From Enteractinococcus helveticum (lineage in GTDB: Bacteria > Actinomycetota > Actinomycetes > Actinomycetales > Micrococcaceae), in NCBI RefSeq assembly GCF_020742345.1, contig NZ_DYXC01000013.1:1-22781 (forward strand): a DNA stretch of 22,781 bases, written 5' to 3'. Under the pieces are notes generated by a model, which searched no databases, had not been told where the DNA came from, and worked only from the letters and a program-made list of their open reading frames with translations. Of the stretch, positions 7,668 to 15,146 are shown piece after piece (the stretch's first letter is position 1; the number at the start of each line of letters is the position of its first letter). The position numbers and the translations under genes are program-made.

Positions 7668-8660
7668 TTATAAAACAGCAATGGGGTTAGTGGGTGATCC
7701 GACTGCACCGGTGATGGGAAGTGTCGAGGCCGTGAGGAAAAACTCCCAGCGGTCCTGCTCTAGACAGGCGGCGCTGAGCTCCTCAAGATCCCACATTTCA
7801 CCAATAGTGAGGCCGATATTTGGAATAGCCACCTGGTGTAATGGCTGAAATGCGGGCACATCAAATTCGTTGGGGCGCACTTCGAACCCCCAGGTGTCGG
7901 TGGCAACAGCAGCAATTTCGGTACGATGCAACCAGCCGGCACAGCTTAATGAAAGCCCTGGAGCTGGCCCTCCAGCGTAGTCACCCCAGCCCTCACGACG
8001 GACGCGAGACAGTTGCCCCGTACGTACTAGCACAATGTCCCCGCGACGAATACTGACATCCTGGGCTGCTGCACAGGCGTCAAGATCCGCCGCAGTGATG
8101 GCGGTGCCGTCGGTCAGTTCGCCCGAATCTGGTTCTAGAAAACGGCCGAGATCCAGTAGGACTCCTCGTGACACCAGCGTATTTGCGGTATGTTCAATTC
8201 CGGTGACAAGGTCGCCGTCACTGGTCACGACGTCACCGGCGCGCCGCCCGTTCCATGCCATCCCTCGGTCAAAGATATGGCCTAGTCCGTCCCACTGCGT
8301 TGAGCATTGCAGCGGCATCGCAATGACATCATCCGCACCTCCGATACCGTGAGGAAAGCCTTGGGACCCTCGCTCAGCATCCGTGCCGGTATCGAGCATG
8401 GTGTGTACCGGGTTTGTACGACGACGCCAACCTTTTTGTGGCCCATTCATATCGAAGGATTGTGACAGTGATATGGCCCGGCCAATACGCACGAGTGCTG
8501 CGGCCTCAAGGCGTTTTGCGTCGTCAATGAAGTTGAGGGTGCCAAGACGATCGTCTTGACCCCAGCGACCCCAATTTCGGTAGGCCTCTGCGCGGCAATT
8601 GATCTCGGATGCAGGATCTTGACGGTCAATGGCTTCTGGTAGGTCAAGGTTGTTGCTCAT
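7668..8660 (-). CDS. Cyclase-family hydrolase (kynurenine formamidase/isatin hydrolase superfamily)
   Basis: A 330-residue member of the cyclase family (PF04199 type), metal-dependent hydrolases that include kynurenine formamidase and isatin hydrolase. The metal motif HxGTHxDxxxH appears in the variant form CSTQWDGLGH, with T121, Q122, D124 and H128, which is common in long members of the family. It also has MPLQCS ahead and VRTGQL later. I start it at the ATG at 8660 because this overlaps the stop of the upstream FAH-family gene as ATGA. The open frame extends to 8690, but that would overlap the neighbour further without a better ribosome site. It likely opens a lactone, amide or cyclic intermediate after ring cleavage. 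Cytoplasmic; substrate unknown. Confidence 0.85.
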   Translation of the reverse strand: MSNNLDLPEAIDRQDPASEINCRAEAYRNWGRWGQDDRLGTLNFIDDAKRLEAAALVRIGRAISLSQSFDMNGPQKGWRRRTNPVHTMLDTGTDAERGSQGFPHGIGGADDVIAMPLQCSTQWDGLGHIFDRGMAWNGRRAGDVVTSDGDLVTGIEHTANTLVSRGVLLDLGRFLEPDSGELTDGTAITAADLDACAAAQDVSIRRGDIVLVRTGQLSRVRREGWGDYAGGPAPGLSLSCAGWLHRTEIAAVATDTWGFEVRPNEFDVPAFQPLHQVAIPNIGLTIGEMWDLEELSAACLEQDRWEFFLTASTLPITGAVGSPTNPIAVL

Positions 8661-9619
8661 GTGGTCGTCCGTTCTGCCTGTGCCACGCAATGAATTGTCT
8701 GTGTGCCCAAACCTTCGATTGTGCCGGTCAAGACATCGCCGTCTTGTAAGAACCTTTGCCAGTGTTGACCGTTGCCCGCTGGACTCCCGGTCAGCAGGAG
8801 GTCCCCGGGCAATAGCGGGGCTGTTCTGGAAGCCGTTGCGATCAGGGTCGGGATGTCAAAAAGCAAATCGTTGGTATTTGCGTTTTGTTTGATTTCTCCA
8901 TTGAGCTCAAGTCGCACGGTGAGATTGTCATGATCTACGAACTGTGCCGGGACCAAGTAAGGGCCGGTCGGTAAAAAGCCCGGTGAGTTCTTGGATCGGT
9001 ACCAATCGCTGCCGATTTCTTTCATATCTTGACGGAACGTGTACTCTCGTGTCGATATGTCGTTGACGATCGTAAAACCAGCGACGTGTGACATAGCGTC
9101 TTCGGTGGAAACCTGAAATGCTTCCCGGCCGATCACCACGGCGAGCTCTAATTCCCAGTCATGCGTATTACTTGCTGCTGGAAGTACGAGTGGCACATCT
9201 TCACCAACAACACAGGCGGGTAGTCCGATGAAGAAATATGGCTCACCGTGCTCACGCCGTTCGTCCATCATGTGTGCAGCTCGTTGCCGGGCCTGCTCGG
9301 GTGTTGTATCGGTATTTGTGGTGAGTCCAGCAGCAACCAGTTCGATCACGTGTTCGCGATAATTGGCGCCTGCTTGTAGCACTTGGCGGGGTTCTACGGG
9401 TGCTACCAGGGTGACGTCAGAAAGCGCCATCCAACCATCGGAAGCTTCTGCCAGTTGTGCTACGGAGTCCCAATTTGGTGCGGCAAGAAAATCATTGAGG
9501 TTCGCGACGCCTAAGTCTTCGGGTGTGATCCTACGGATTTTCTCAGCAACGACTAGCCCATAATGGACCGTGTCGTTGGTGCGATAACGGGCAAGTGCAA
9601 ATCGTGGGATTGATGTCAT
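8657..9619 (-). CDS. FAH-family hydrolase/isomerase (OHED or 2-hydroxyhepta-diene-dioate isomerase type)
   Basis: A 320-residue FAH-superfamily protein of the 2-oxo acid isomerase/hydrolase group. AGANYREH gives H90. Metal ligands are E156 and E158 in DWELELAVVIG and D187 in VNDIST. LLTGSPAGNG is the usual C-terminal motif. It carries an N-terminal domain of about 70 residues seen in many such enzymes. AAGGA lies 7 nt before the ATG. It is the second gene of the operon, 88 nt after the extradiol dioxygenase and separated from it by a long hairpin. This position right after ring cleavage fits action on the first semialdehyde or dienoate product. Confidence 0.88.
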   Translation of the reverse strand: MTSIPRFALARYRTNDTVHYGLVVAEKIRRITPEDLGVANLNDFLAAPNWDSVAQLAEASDGWMALSDVTLVAPVEPRQVLQAGANYREHVIELVAAGLTTNTDTTPEQARQRAAHMMDERREHGEPYFFIGLPACVVGEDVPLVLPAASNTHDWELELAVVIGREAFQVSTEDAMSHVAGFTIVNDISTREYTFRQDMKEIGSDWYRSKNSPGFLPTGPYLVPAQFVDHDNLTVRLELNGEIKQNANTNDLLFDIPTLIATASRTAPLLPGDLLLTGSPAGNGQHWQRFLQDGDVLTGTIEGLGTQTIHCVAQAERTTT

Positions 9620-9653
9620 GGCTTATCCTTTCGAAGTCAGAGAAATTGGCTAT

Positions 9654-9695
9654 CGAAGCGTGTGGACCGCCATTTGGTGGGGTCCACACGCTTCG
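9654..9695. repeat. Long perfect inverted repeat between dioxygenase and FAH-family genes
   Basis: CGAAGCGTGTGGACC (9654-9668) and GGTCCACACGCTTCG (9681-9695) are perfect 15-bp arms with a 12-nt spacer. This is a very stable RNA hairpin. On the minus strand, in the direction of the operon, it is followed by ATAGCCAATTTC rather than a clean T tract. It could partly terminate transcription after the dioxygenase, protect the 3' end of the dioxygenase message, or mark RNA processing. Either way it would let the first gene be expressed more strongly than the later ones. Confidence 0.7.
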
Positions 9696-9707
9696 TTTCA
9701 GCTGGTA

Positions 9708-10727
9708 TTAGCCGCGGCCTTGCTCTGCGTAAGGGTTGATCAGGACATCTTTGAGTTCATCCGGCACGCCTTCCTCGGTGGTGCTCGGGCCATCTGCAGG
9801 TGGGAATGATTCGGTCATGGACATCGGCATGGTGCCATTGCGGTAGAAGTTGTTTGAGCCTTGGGACGGGCGCCATGTCTGTGGCTCCCAGTCGGGGACG
9901 TAGTTTCTGTAACCGCCCGTGTTGAGCTCGATGCGCATCGTGGATGGGTCTCGGTAATACAAGAATGTTTGCTCACCAATACCGTGAATCAGTGGGCCGT
10001 ATTCAATCGGCACGCCATGTTCCATGAGCGTATCTGCTGCGATGAGGAGCTCTTCACGTGTATCAACCCAAAACGCGTAGTGGTTGATACGGCCTGGTCG
10101 ACTCGAGGTATCCAGGACGACGCCCAAGTCGTGGGATTTTTCGTTCGTAGTGAGCACTGAGAACACCGAGATGGGCGCTTCATCTAGGACGGTGCGGGCC
10201 ATGATTCGGAAGCCCAGCAGCTCGTTGTACCATGTGGCAAAGGCGTCTACATCGCTGGTTGCAATGGTGACGTGGTCCAGCTGCCGAGGCGCCCCAGCAA
10301 AACGGCTACGACGTGACGGACGGTCAGGGTAGATCGAAGCGTCGTCACTATTATGTTGACGGAAATGCTCGACATCCCAATGCAGGCTCATCCGGTGGCC
10401 CCAGGGACCAACGAAGCTGAAGGCACGACCAATCGCGTGACCTTCAAACCATTCGACCTCCATGCCGGCTTTAGCAACACGTTCTGCTGCTTCTGCGAGC
10501 GCCTCTGGACTTGAGGTTCGCCAAGCCATAGTTTCTAATGCTGGCTCGTCACCTGGCACGAGTACCAGACTGTAGCGGTAATAGTCGCCCCAGCAGCGCA
10601 GATAGACACGGCCATCGATGCGGTCCACCACCGTCAATCCAACGTGTTCTTCATAGAATTTCACCGATGCTTCGACATCGGGGGTGGTGATAGCAACATA
10701 AGAGAGATGCGACAGTAATTTAATCAT
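9708..10727 (-). CDS. Type I extradiol ring-cleavage dioxygenase (VOC family, catechol 2,3-dioxygenase-like)
   Basis: A 339-residue two-domain vicinal-oxygen-chelate enzyme that opens a catecholic ring next to the diol using Fe(II) or Mn(II). The facial triad is H152 (LDHVTIATSD), H216 (INHYAFWVDT) and E267 (MRIELNTGG), close to the positions in catechol 2,3-dioxygenases. The N-terminal VOC domain (about 5-125) lacks metal ligands, as normal. The C-terminal tail of about 60 residues is long and proline-rich and acidic. It is the first gene of the long minus-strand operon, directly facing the NodD-like LysR gene across a 191-bp promoter region. That regulator is the likely activator. The substrate is an unidentified catechol or polyhydroxylated ring. 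Confidence 0.92.
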   Translation of the reverse strand: MIKLLSHLSYVAITTPDVEASVKFYEEHVGLTVVDRIDGRVYLRCWGDYYRYSLVLVPGDEPALETMAWRTSSPEALAEAAERVAKAGMEVEWFEGHAIGRAFSFVGPWGHRMSLHWDVEHFRQHNSDDASIYPDRPSRRSRFAGAPRQLDHVTIATSDVDAFATWYNELLGFRIMARTVLDEAPISVFSVLTTNEKSHDLGVVLDTSSRPGRINHYAFWVDTREELLIAADTLMEHGVPIEYGPLIHGIGEQTFLYYRDPSTMRIELNTGGYRNYVPDWEPQTWRPSQGSNNFYRNGTMPMSMTESFPPADGPSTTEEGVPDELKDVLINPYAEQGRG

Positions 10728-10918
10728 TTTTGACTCTTTCCTGATTCAAAGGTGTTCCTGGTCATAGTTCTATGCTCGCCGCAACAGCATCATCAGGGAA
10801 GCCTATTCTGCCTATTCCACATATCGACATCAGTTATAGTGCTAGTGTGCTCTACAGCACTTCCTTGAAGATCTGCGTCACACTCACTTAGCATTTCTTA
10901 CACCGCAGAGAGGTCACC
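10728..10918. promoter_or_regulatory. Divergent promoter region between dioxygenase operon and LysR gene
   Basis: This 191-bp gap should hold both promoters and LysR operators. Two dyads are visible: ATGCT-N9-AGCAT (10772-10790) and AGTGCT-N12-AGCACT (10838-10861). CCTATTC occurs twice in tandem (10802-10808 and 10811-10817). For the plus-strand regulator, TTGAAG (10865-10870) and TAGCAT (10889-10894) are 18 bp apart and could be its -35 and -10. AGAGAGG (10907-10913) is its ribosome site. Which dyad is bound cannot be told from sequence. Confidence 0.5.
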
Positions 10919-11854
10919 TTGTTTCACTCAGCTCCACTTTCTCGGCTCGATCTGAACCTTCTCGTCTCGCTGGATGCCTTACTGACAGAACGTAACGTGA
11001 CTCGAGCGGCTCAGCGCTTGCATCTCAGCCAACCGGCGCTGAGTGCTTCACTCGCACGATTACGAACACACTTCGACGATCCCCTGCTGATACGCCGAGG
11101 CAACAGCTACGAGCTGACCCCACTGGCTATACGGTTGTCGGAACACACAATTACTGCGTTGGAAGCCGCTCGTCGAGTCTTCGACAGCCAGGCCGATTGG
11201 ACTCCTCGAGAATCAACCCGGGAGTTCACTATCTACGGGTCTGACTACGCGTTTGCAACAGTAGGCCAGGCGGCCTCACGGCTTGCTGCTGTCACAGCGC
11301 CCAACGTCAAATTCCGATTCGACTTGCATACCCCTGCTGTGGTCGAAGATGCGGCAGACCGGCTGCGCTCGGCCGATGGGTTGCTCATGCCTCATGGGCA
11401 CATTACCTCGGTTAATCACACCGATTTATGGATGGATCGCTGGGCAATCATCGTCGATGAAGACCACCCCACCATTGGTGACTCCATCACCATGGAGGAT
11501 CTTGCAGAAAATCCTTGGGTCTTTACGTACCAGTCACGATCGGCATTCACGTCGGCCGGGCAGCAACTGCAGTCACTTGGTCTCGATACAAAAATCGAGA
11601 CAATTGTCCAGAGTTTTCTGGCGTTACCCTATTTTGTTCGCGGCACCGAACGTCTCGGCATCGTGCAGGAATCCCTAGCTTCTAAAGCATCGTTACCGCG
11701 TGGCGTTCGGACTCTCAGGCCACCATTTGATGCGGTACCTGTTGTCAATGCGTTGTGGTGGCATCCAGTTCACGAAAATGATGCTGAACATACATGGATG
11801 CGTGGCATTTTCCAAAGCGCTGGGCGTATGCTGGCGAAGCAATCTGCCGCGTAA
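10919..11854 (+). CDS. LysR-family transcriptional regulator, NodD/NahR/PcpR-like
   Basis: A 311-residue LysR-type regulator. The N-terminal helix-turn-helix runs about 9-67, with RAAQRLHLSQPALSASLARL as its core. The opening RLDLNLLVSLDALLTERNVT is typical of the NodD/NahR/LinR branch, whose members sense aromatic compounds or flavonoids. The effector domain follows to the C-terminus. The start is TTG at 10919, with AGAGAGG 5 nt upstream and no better ATG nearby. It is divergent from the extradiol dioxygenase operon, the classic arrangement for a LysR activator. Its ligand is probably the pathway substrate or an intermediate. It converges on a second LysR gene with a 63-bp gap that shows no clear terminator. 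Confidence 0.9.
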   Translation: MFHSAPLSRLDLNLLVSLDALLTERNVTRAAQRLHLSQPALSASLARLRTHFDDPLLIRRGNSYELTPLAIRLSEHTITALEAARRVFDSQADWTPRESTREFTIYGSDYAFATVGQAASRLAAVTAPNVKFRFDLHTPAVVEDAADRLRSADGLLMPHGHITSVNHTDLWMDRWAIIVDEDHPTIGDSITMEDLAENPWVFTYQSRSAFTSAGQQLQSLGLDTKIETIVQSFLALPYFVRGTERLGIVQESLASKASLPRGVRTLRPPFDAVPVVNALWWHPVHENDAEHTWMRGIFQSAGRMLAKQSAA

Positions 11855-11917
11855 TTTTCACGTCGCCATCAACTACTGTGATCGACCCTGCGCACGCTCA
11901 ACGCTGGCAGCAAGGGT

Positions 11918-12787
11918 TCAGGACCATTGGGTCGCCAGCTGCACGAGTTCTTGCAAGCCAGGGTGCCTACTATCGGATTTCCAACACAAATAGGTGGTAA
12001 TTTTGGGGACTCCAACGATCGGGACGAAGTGGAGACCTGGTCGGTTATAGGTTTCAGCAGCTGAGGCGCCGGCGATATTGACGCCCAGACCCGCGCTGCA
12101 CATCTCCAGGATTTCTTCGAAGTTTTGAGCAACCTCAAGTATTTTAGAAGTCTCCGTTATGCCCTCGGGCACTCCTGCCAGCCATCGTCGGGATGTTTCC
12201 GTGTCCTGCACAGAAATGATCGTCTCGCCTCTTAGATCTTGAGGAGCCACCGATACGCGAGTGGCCAGCGGATGATCTTTGGACACGACCAGCACGCGGT
12301 CCTCTCGCCACAGGGGTAGAACTTTGAAGACCGGTGGTTCGGGGACGCCACCGTCGACCACAAAAGCGCAATCCACGATACCGTCTTCGATGGCCATCGA
12401 GGGGTCAGCGAATTCCAGATGGCGTATTTCCCATTTAACAGCTGGGAAGTCTCGGACTGCTGCTCCCATTAGAGCTCGAAAACTGGGGCTGGACACGACC
12501 ATGCCCACGCGCAATCTGATCTGAACGCTCGTATCTGCCCAGGTCAAAACGTCTTGCATGGTCGCCACAGCTCGTTCGGCAAGCGGAGCAAACTGTTGGC
12601 CGTAGATGGTCAACTGAACATGCCGGGATGACCGGTCAAAGACATTGCTTCCAAGCCGACGTTCCAACCGAGCGATCTGCTCGCTGAGCGTCGAGGGACT
12701 GAGGTGCATGGCAGCTGCCGCGCGCCCAAAATGCAGATGGCGGGCCACCGCCAGGAAACATCTCAGTTGATGAATAGTGATATCTAT
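11918..12787 (-). CDS. LysR-family transcriptional regulator with apparent ATA start
   Basis: This encodes about 289 residues. The N-terminus reads xDITIHQLRCFLAVARHLHF, then GRAAAAMHLSPSTLSEQIAR, a normal LysR helix-turn-helix. The effector domain follows with PLATRVSV and FEEILEMCSAGLGVNI. No ATG, GTG or TTG exists in the position where LysR proteins start. The codon there is ATA (12787-12785), exactly 6 nt after TAGGAG, and the upstream in-frame codon is the TAG of that same site. The only in-frame standard start is GTG at 12748, which would remove 13 residues including the first HTH helix and lacks a ribosome site. So this is an ATA-initiated gene, a start-mutated gene, or a sequencing error. 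It lies downstream of the bicupin gene on the same strand and may regulate that unit. Confidence 0.8.
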   Translation of the reverse strand: MDITIHQLRCFLAVARHLHFGRAAAAMHLSPSTLSEQIARLERRLGSNVFDRSSRHVQLTIYGQQFAPLAERAVATMQDVLTWADTSVQIRLRVGMVVSSPSFRALMGAAVRDFPAVKWEIRHLEFADPSMAIEDGIVDCAFVVDGGVPEPPVFKVLPLWREDRVLVVSKDHPLATRVSVAPQDLRGETIISVQDTETSRRWLAGVPEGITETSKILEVAQNFEEILEMCSAGLGVNIAGASAAETYNRPGLHFVPIVGVPKITTYLCWKSDSRHPGLQELVQLATQWS

Positions 12788-12793
12788 TTTCGA

Positions 12794-12799
12794 CTCCTA
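12794..12799 (-). promoter_or_regulatory. Shine-Dalgarno site before a non-standard ATA start
   Basis: TAGGAG on the minus strand is 6 nt from ATA at 12787. Spacing and sequence are those of a working ribosome site, which is the main reason to place the LysR start at ATA. Confidence 0.5.
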
Positions 12800-12912
12800 C
12801 CCGCCAGCCGGGCATGTACAGGCCGCCGACGTTGACACAATTACAACACGATAGGAACGATTTGTCGCTGATAGCAGTGCTGTTCCCGGCAGGATTGGTA
12901 CGCGCTAAGTTA

Positions 12913-13962
12913 CTAGATACCGGGGGCTCGGTGGCGCTCAGGTGGTCCACCGACTACTACGAGATCCAGATCGGGATTCGCTTCAATACCACCAAAAATG
13001 ACACTTGGGTCAATCAACCCTTCGGTATAGACCCGATCGTTGGTCGGGACGCCGGTGACGTCAAAGAACGGTTCGAATATATCTGACGTCAGCAGACCAA
13101 GCATTTTCGTGTTGTGCGCGCCGATGGCAAAACTGTGTATGGTGCCAGCCGGGGCGTGTAAGAAATCTCCTGGGGTGAGTAATAGTTCTTTGCCGTTGAC
13201 CCAGAGCCAGACCCGGCCTGACAGACACAGAAAATTCTCGGTGTGCTGTCGATGAAAATGCTGGATGATATACGGCTGGGGTGCTGCCAGAGTCTCTACA
13301 GCGAAGTACCGACTTCCCGTATTTTGGCCCCGAGCCAGGTAGCTATTGACTGCATCAGGCCATCCACGGTGTTCGCCCCCTCCTTCACGCAGAAAATAAG
13401 CGTCATGGGCGCTCGGCAGGGCGATGTCCCAAGAATCTGTGACCTCAAGCTGCGGCAGTTCGTATTGTTGGGCTCCGGTTGACAACAACGGTTGGTCAAC
13501 CTGCTCATGTGCAGAATAAACATGGTTTTCTACGCCGTAATCAGACTCGACCAGTGCGTCCAGGGCGCCGGCGGATGCGGAATAAAACAGCAACCGCGTC
13601 CGATGCGACAGCATCCGGTATGCCACTGGTTCACCTGGAGGCACGTGGACTGAATCACCAGCCACAAGGATCTGAGTTTCATGCGATAGCCAGACTTGGA
13701 CGCTACCGTCCACCACAAAATACGACCGCTGATGATCCGGAAGACTGTGGTAGGGGGAGCTAGCGCCACGCGGACCGAGAATATATGCCGCGTCAAAGAG
13801 CCCGCCGGTATCCACCCCGCGGGCGATAACGGTCCACAATTGACCACCGGTTTCAAAACGTAAGCCCTCACCCGAGGCGAGATAATACGGCACACATTCA
13901 CCGGGCAAAGCATCGATCACCGGGGTAAGTCCGTGCATGGTTTCTAGATCAGTGCTGGTCAT
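12913..13962 (-). CDS. Bicupin dioxygenase, quercetin 2,3-dioxygenase-like
   Basis: A 349-residue bicupin whose size and layout match the bacterial quercetinase QdoI. The C-terminal cupin holds a full metal set: H235, H237 and E242 in QHFHRQHTENF, and H276 in PAGTIHSF. The N-terminal cupin (about 55-125) is degenerate: H72 remains, but the second His is L74, the Glu position is R79, and the last His is absent (PVAYR). Quercetinases open flavonol ring C with release of CO to give a depside ester. The start is the inner ATG at 13962, placed after TAGGAAG; the outer ATG at 13980 lacks a site. It follows an esterase gene by 48 nt, which fits depside hydrolysis. Other cupin dioxygenase substrates remain possible. 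Confidence 0.8.
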   Translation of the reverse strand: MTSTDLETMHGLTPVIDALPGECVPYYLASGEGLRFETGGQLWTVIARGVDTGGLFDAAYILGPRGASSPYHSLPDHQRSYFVVDGSVQVWLSHETQILVAGDSVHVPPGEPVAYRMLSHRTRLLFYSASAGALDALVESDYGVENHVYSAHEQVDQPLLSTGAQQYELPQLEVTDSWDIALPSAHDAYFLREGGGEHRGWPDAVNSYLARGQNTGSRYFAVETLAAPQPYIIQHFHRQHTENFLCLSGRVWLWVNGKELLLTPGDFLHAPAGTIHSFAIGAHNTKMLGLLTSDIFEPFFDVTGVPTNDRVYTEGLIDPSVIFGGIEANPDLDLVVVGGPPERHRAPGI

Positions 13963-14010
13963 CGCTGTCTTCCTATCCATTGTGTTGGAGAACTGTCAAA
14001 AACTGTTTGC

Positions 14011-14991
14011 TCACTGAGCCAAGTGCCGTTGAAAAAAATCGGTGACATGAGCAAAACTAAACGTCGTTCGTTGGCCTTGCTCATCAGAATGTTCCGCATC
14101 GTAGTACCAGGCAGGTGGAGTTTGTTCGTCGACCAAGCGACCATCATCCATGACGGCGGAGAGGGCTACGTCTAATCGGCCAGCCGGATTGAGGAAACCA
14201 TGTTTATATTCATCCACCAGGTAGAGTTCACTTGCCGTTCCTGCAGCGGCGAGCGCTTCATGCATTCTGACGCTCTGATGATAAGGCACCAACGGGTCAG
14301 CCAGGCCATGTGACAGCTGTATAGGTGGTGCAAGAGGAGTTATCCAATTCAGGGGACTGGCGTACTTGGAGGCTCTCGGGTGCTGAGCTGGGTGTCCCCC
14401 AATGAGGCGTGCTTCCGGTGAAGAAAGTGGATCTGTTCCCGGCAGCCTTTCGGCCGCCTGGTCGACTATGTCGAGCAAGTCTATGGGCGGATACGATGCG
14501 GCTACTGCTGCCACCCTCGTTTCACCGGGTTCGTCTTCACCCGGTAACTGCCGCACAGGGCCGGTTAGACCAACCAACAATGCTAAGTGTCCACCAGCCG
14601 AGGCACCCCACAGACAAATTCCCTGCGGATCCAAACCATAAGTATGGGCATTGCTGCGCAAAAATCGTACAGCAGCTCGCACATCATGTAACTGGGCCGG
14701 AAATAATGCCTGACCCGATAACCGGTAGTCGATACTGGCCACCGCGTAACCACTCTGAGCAACGATTTGGGAGAGGTCCGGCGATAAGGTCCGATCTCCG
14801 GTGAACCAACCTCCACCGTGTAACCAAATGATCACTGGAACTGGATGGTCAACGGCCGGGTGATATAGATCGAACAGTAATTCGCCAGTGTCTCGTCTGG
14901 CGTAGACAAGACCATGAGTCACCTGTACAGACGACGGAACTGAGACTGCGTCGACATCGGCTGACTGGACTGGACGATTATGGCTACTCAT
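14011..14991 (-). CDS. Alpha/beta hydrolase, HSL/BD-FAE-type esterase
   Basis: A 326-residue alpha/beta hydrolase fold esterase. The oxyanion motif is HGGGW (58-62), the nucleophile S121 lies in GASAGGH, and D222 (LADPLVP) and H254 (YKHGF) complete the triad. It has no signal peptide, so it acts in the cytoplasm. The ATG at 14991 lacks an obvious Shine-Dalgarno site; the frame continues upstream to 15033 but into the operator region. A leader-short transcript starting near the operator at 15038-15070 is possible. It is followed by the bicupin gene and preceded by the sulfatase gene on the same strand. A role in hydrolysing an aromatic ester such as a depside or acylated phenol is the simplest reading. 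Confidence 0.88.
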   Translation of the reverse strand: MSSHNRPVQSADVDAVSVPSSVQVTHGLVYARRDTGELLFDLYHPAVDHPVPVIIWLHGGGWFTGDRTLSPDLSQIVAQSGYAVASIDYRLSGQALFPAQLHDVRAAVRFLRSNAHTYGLDPQGICLWGASAGGHLALLVGLTGPVRQLPGEDEPGETRVAAVAASYPPIDLLDIVDQAAERLPGTDPLSSPEARLIGGHPAQHPRASKYASPLNWITPLAPPIQLSHGLADPLVPYHQSVRMHEALAAAGTASELYLVDEYKHGFLNPAGRLDVALSAVMDDGRLVDEQTPPAWYYDAEHSDEQGQRTTFSFAHVTDFFQRHLAQ

Positions 14992-15037
14992 AACAACTAT
15001 TGTGCGCCACCGCACAGCAGGGTACCAGCGCAATTTT

Positions 15038-15070
15038 CCGAATGATCATTCGGACTAACCGAATGATTAT
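15038..15070. promoter_or_regulatory. Palindromic operator (TetR-like) before the esterase gene
   Basis: CCGAATGATCATTCGG (15038-15053) is a perfect 16-bp palindrome. A second copy of its left part, CCGAATGATTAT, starts at 15059, exactly 21 bp (two helical turns) away. On the minus strand, CATAAT (15071-15066) overlaps the second copy and could be a -10 box. Size, symmetry and spacing are those of TetR-family operators. No TetR-family gene is in the window, so the regulator would be encoded elsewhere. The rest of the 155-bp gap (14992-15146) shows no gene. Confidence 0.6.
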
Positions 15071-15146
15071 GCTGTCTGGTCGGAGTTTTCTTGACATGAG
15101 CCATACGCACTCTTCCGCTGAACTGTTTGTAACCCCGTTACCGTTC

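Noticed and set aside
12636..12950. A 104-codon minus-strand frame covering the gap before the second LysR gene, as a frameshifted LysR N-terminus
   Set aside because: Its translation does not resemble a LysR HTH; the proper N-terminus is in the other frame from ATA at 12787.
15091..15096. TTGACA on the plus strand as a -35 promoter box
   Set aside because: No -10 at the right distance and no plus-strand gene downstream.
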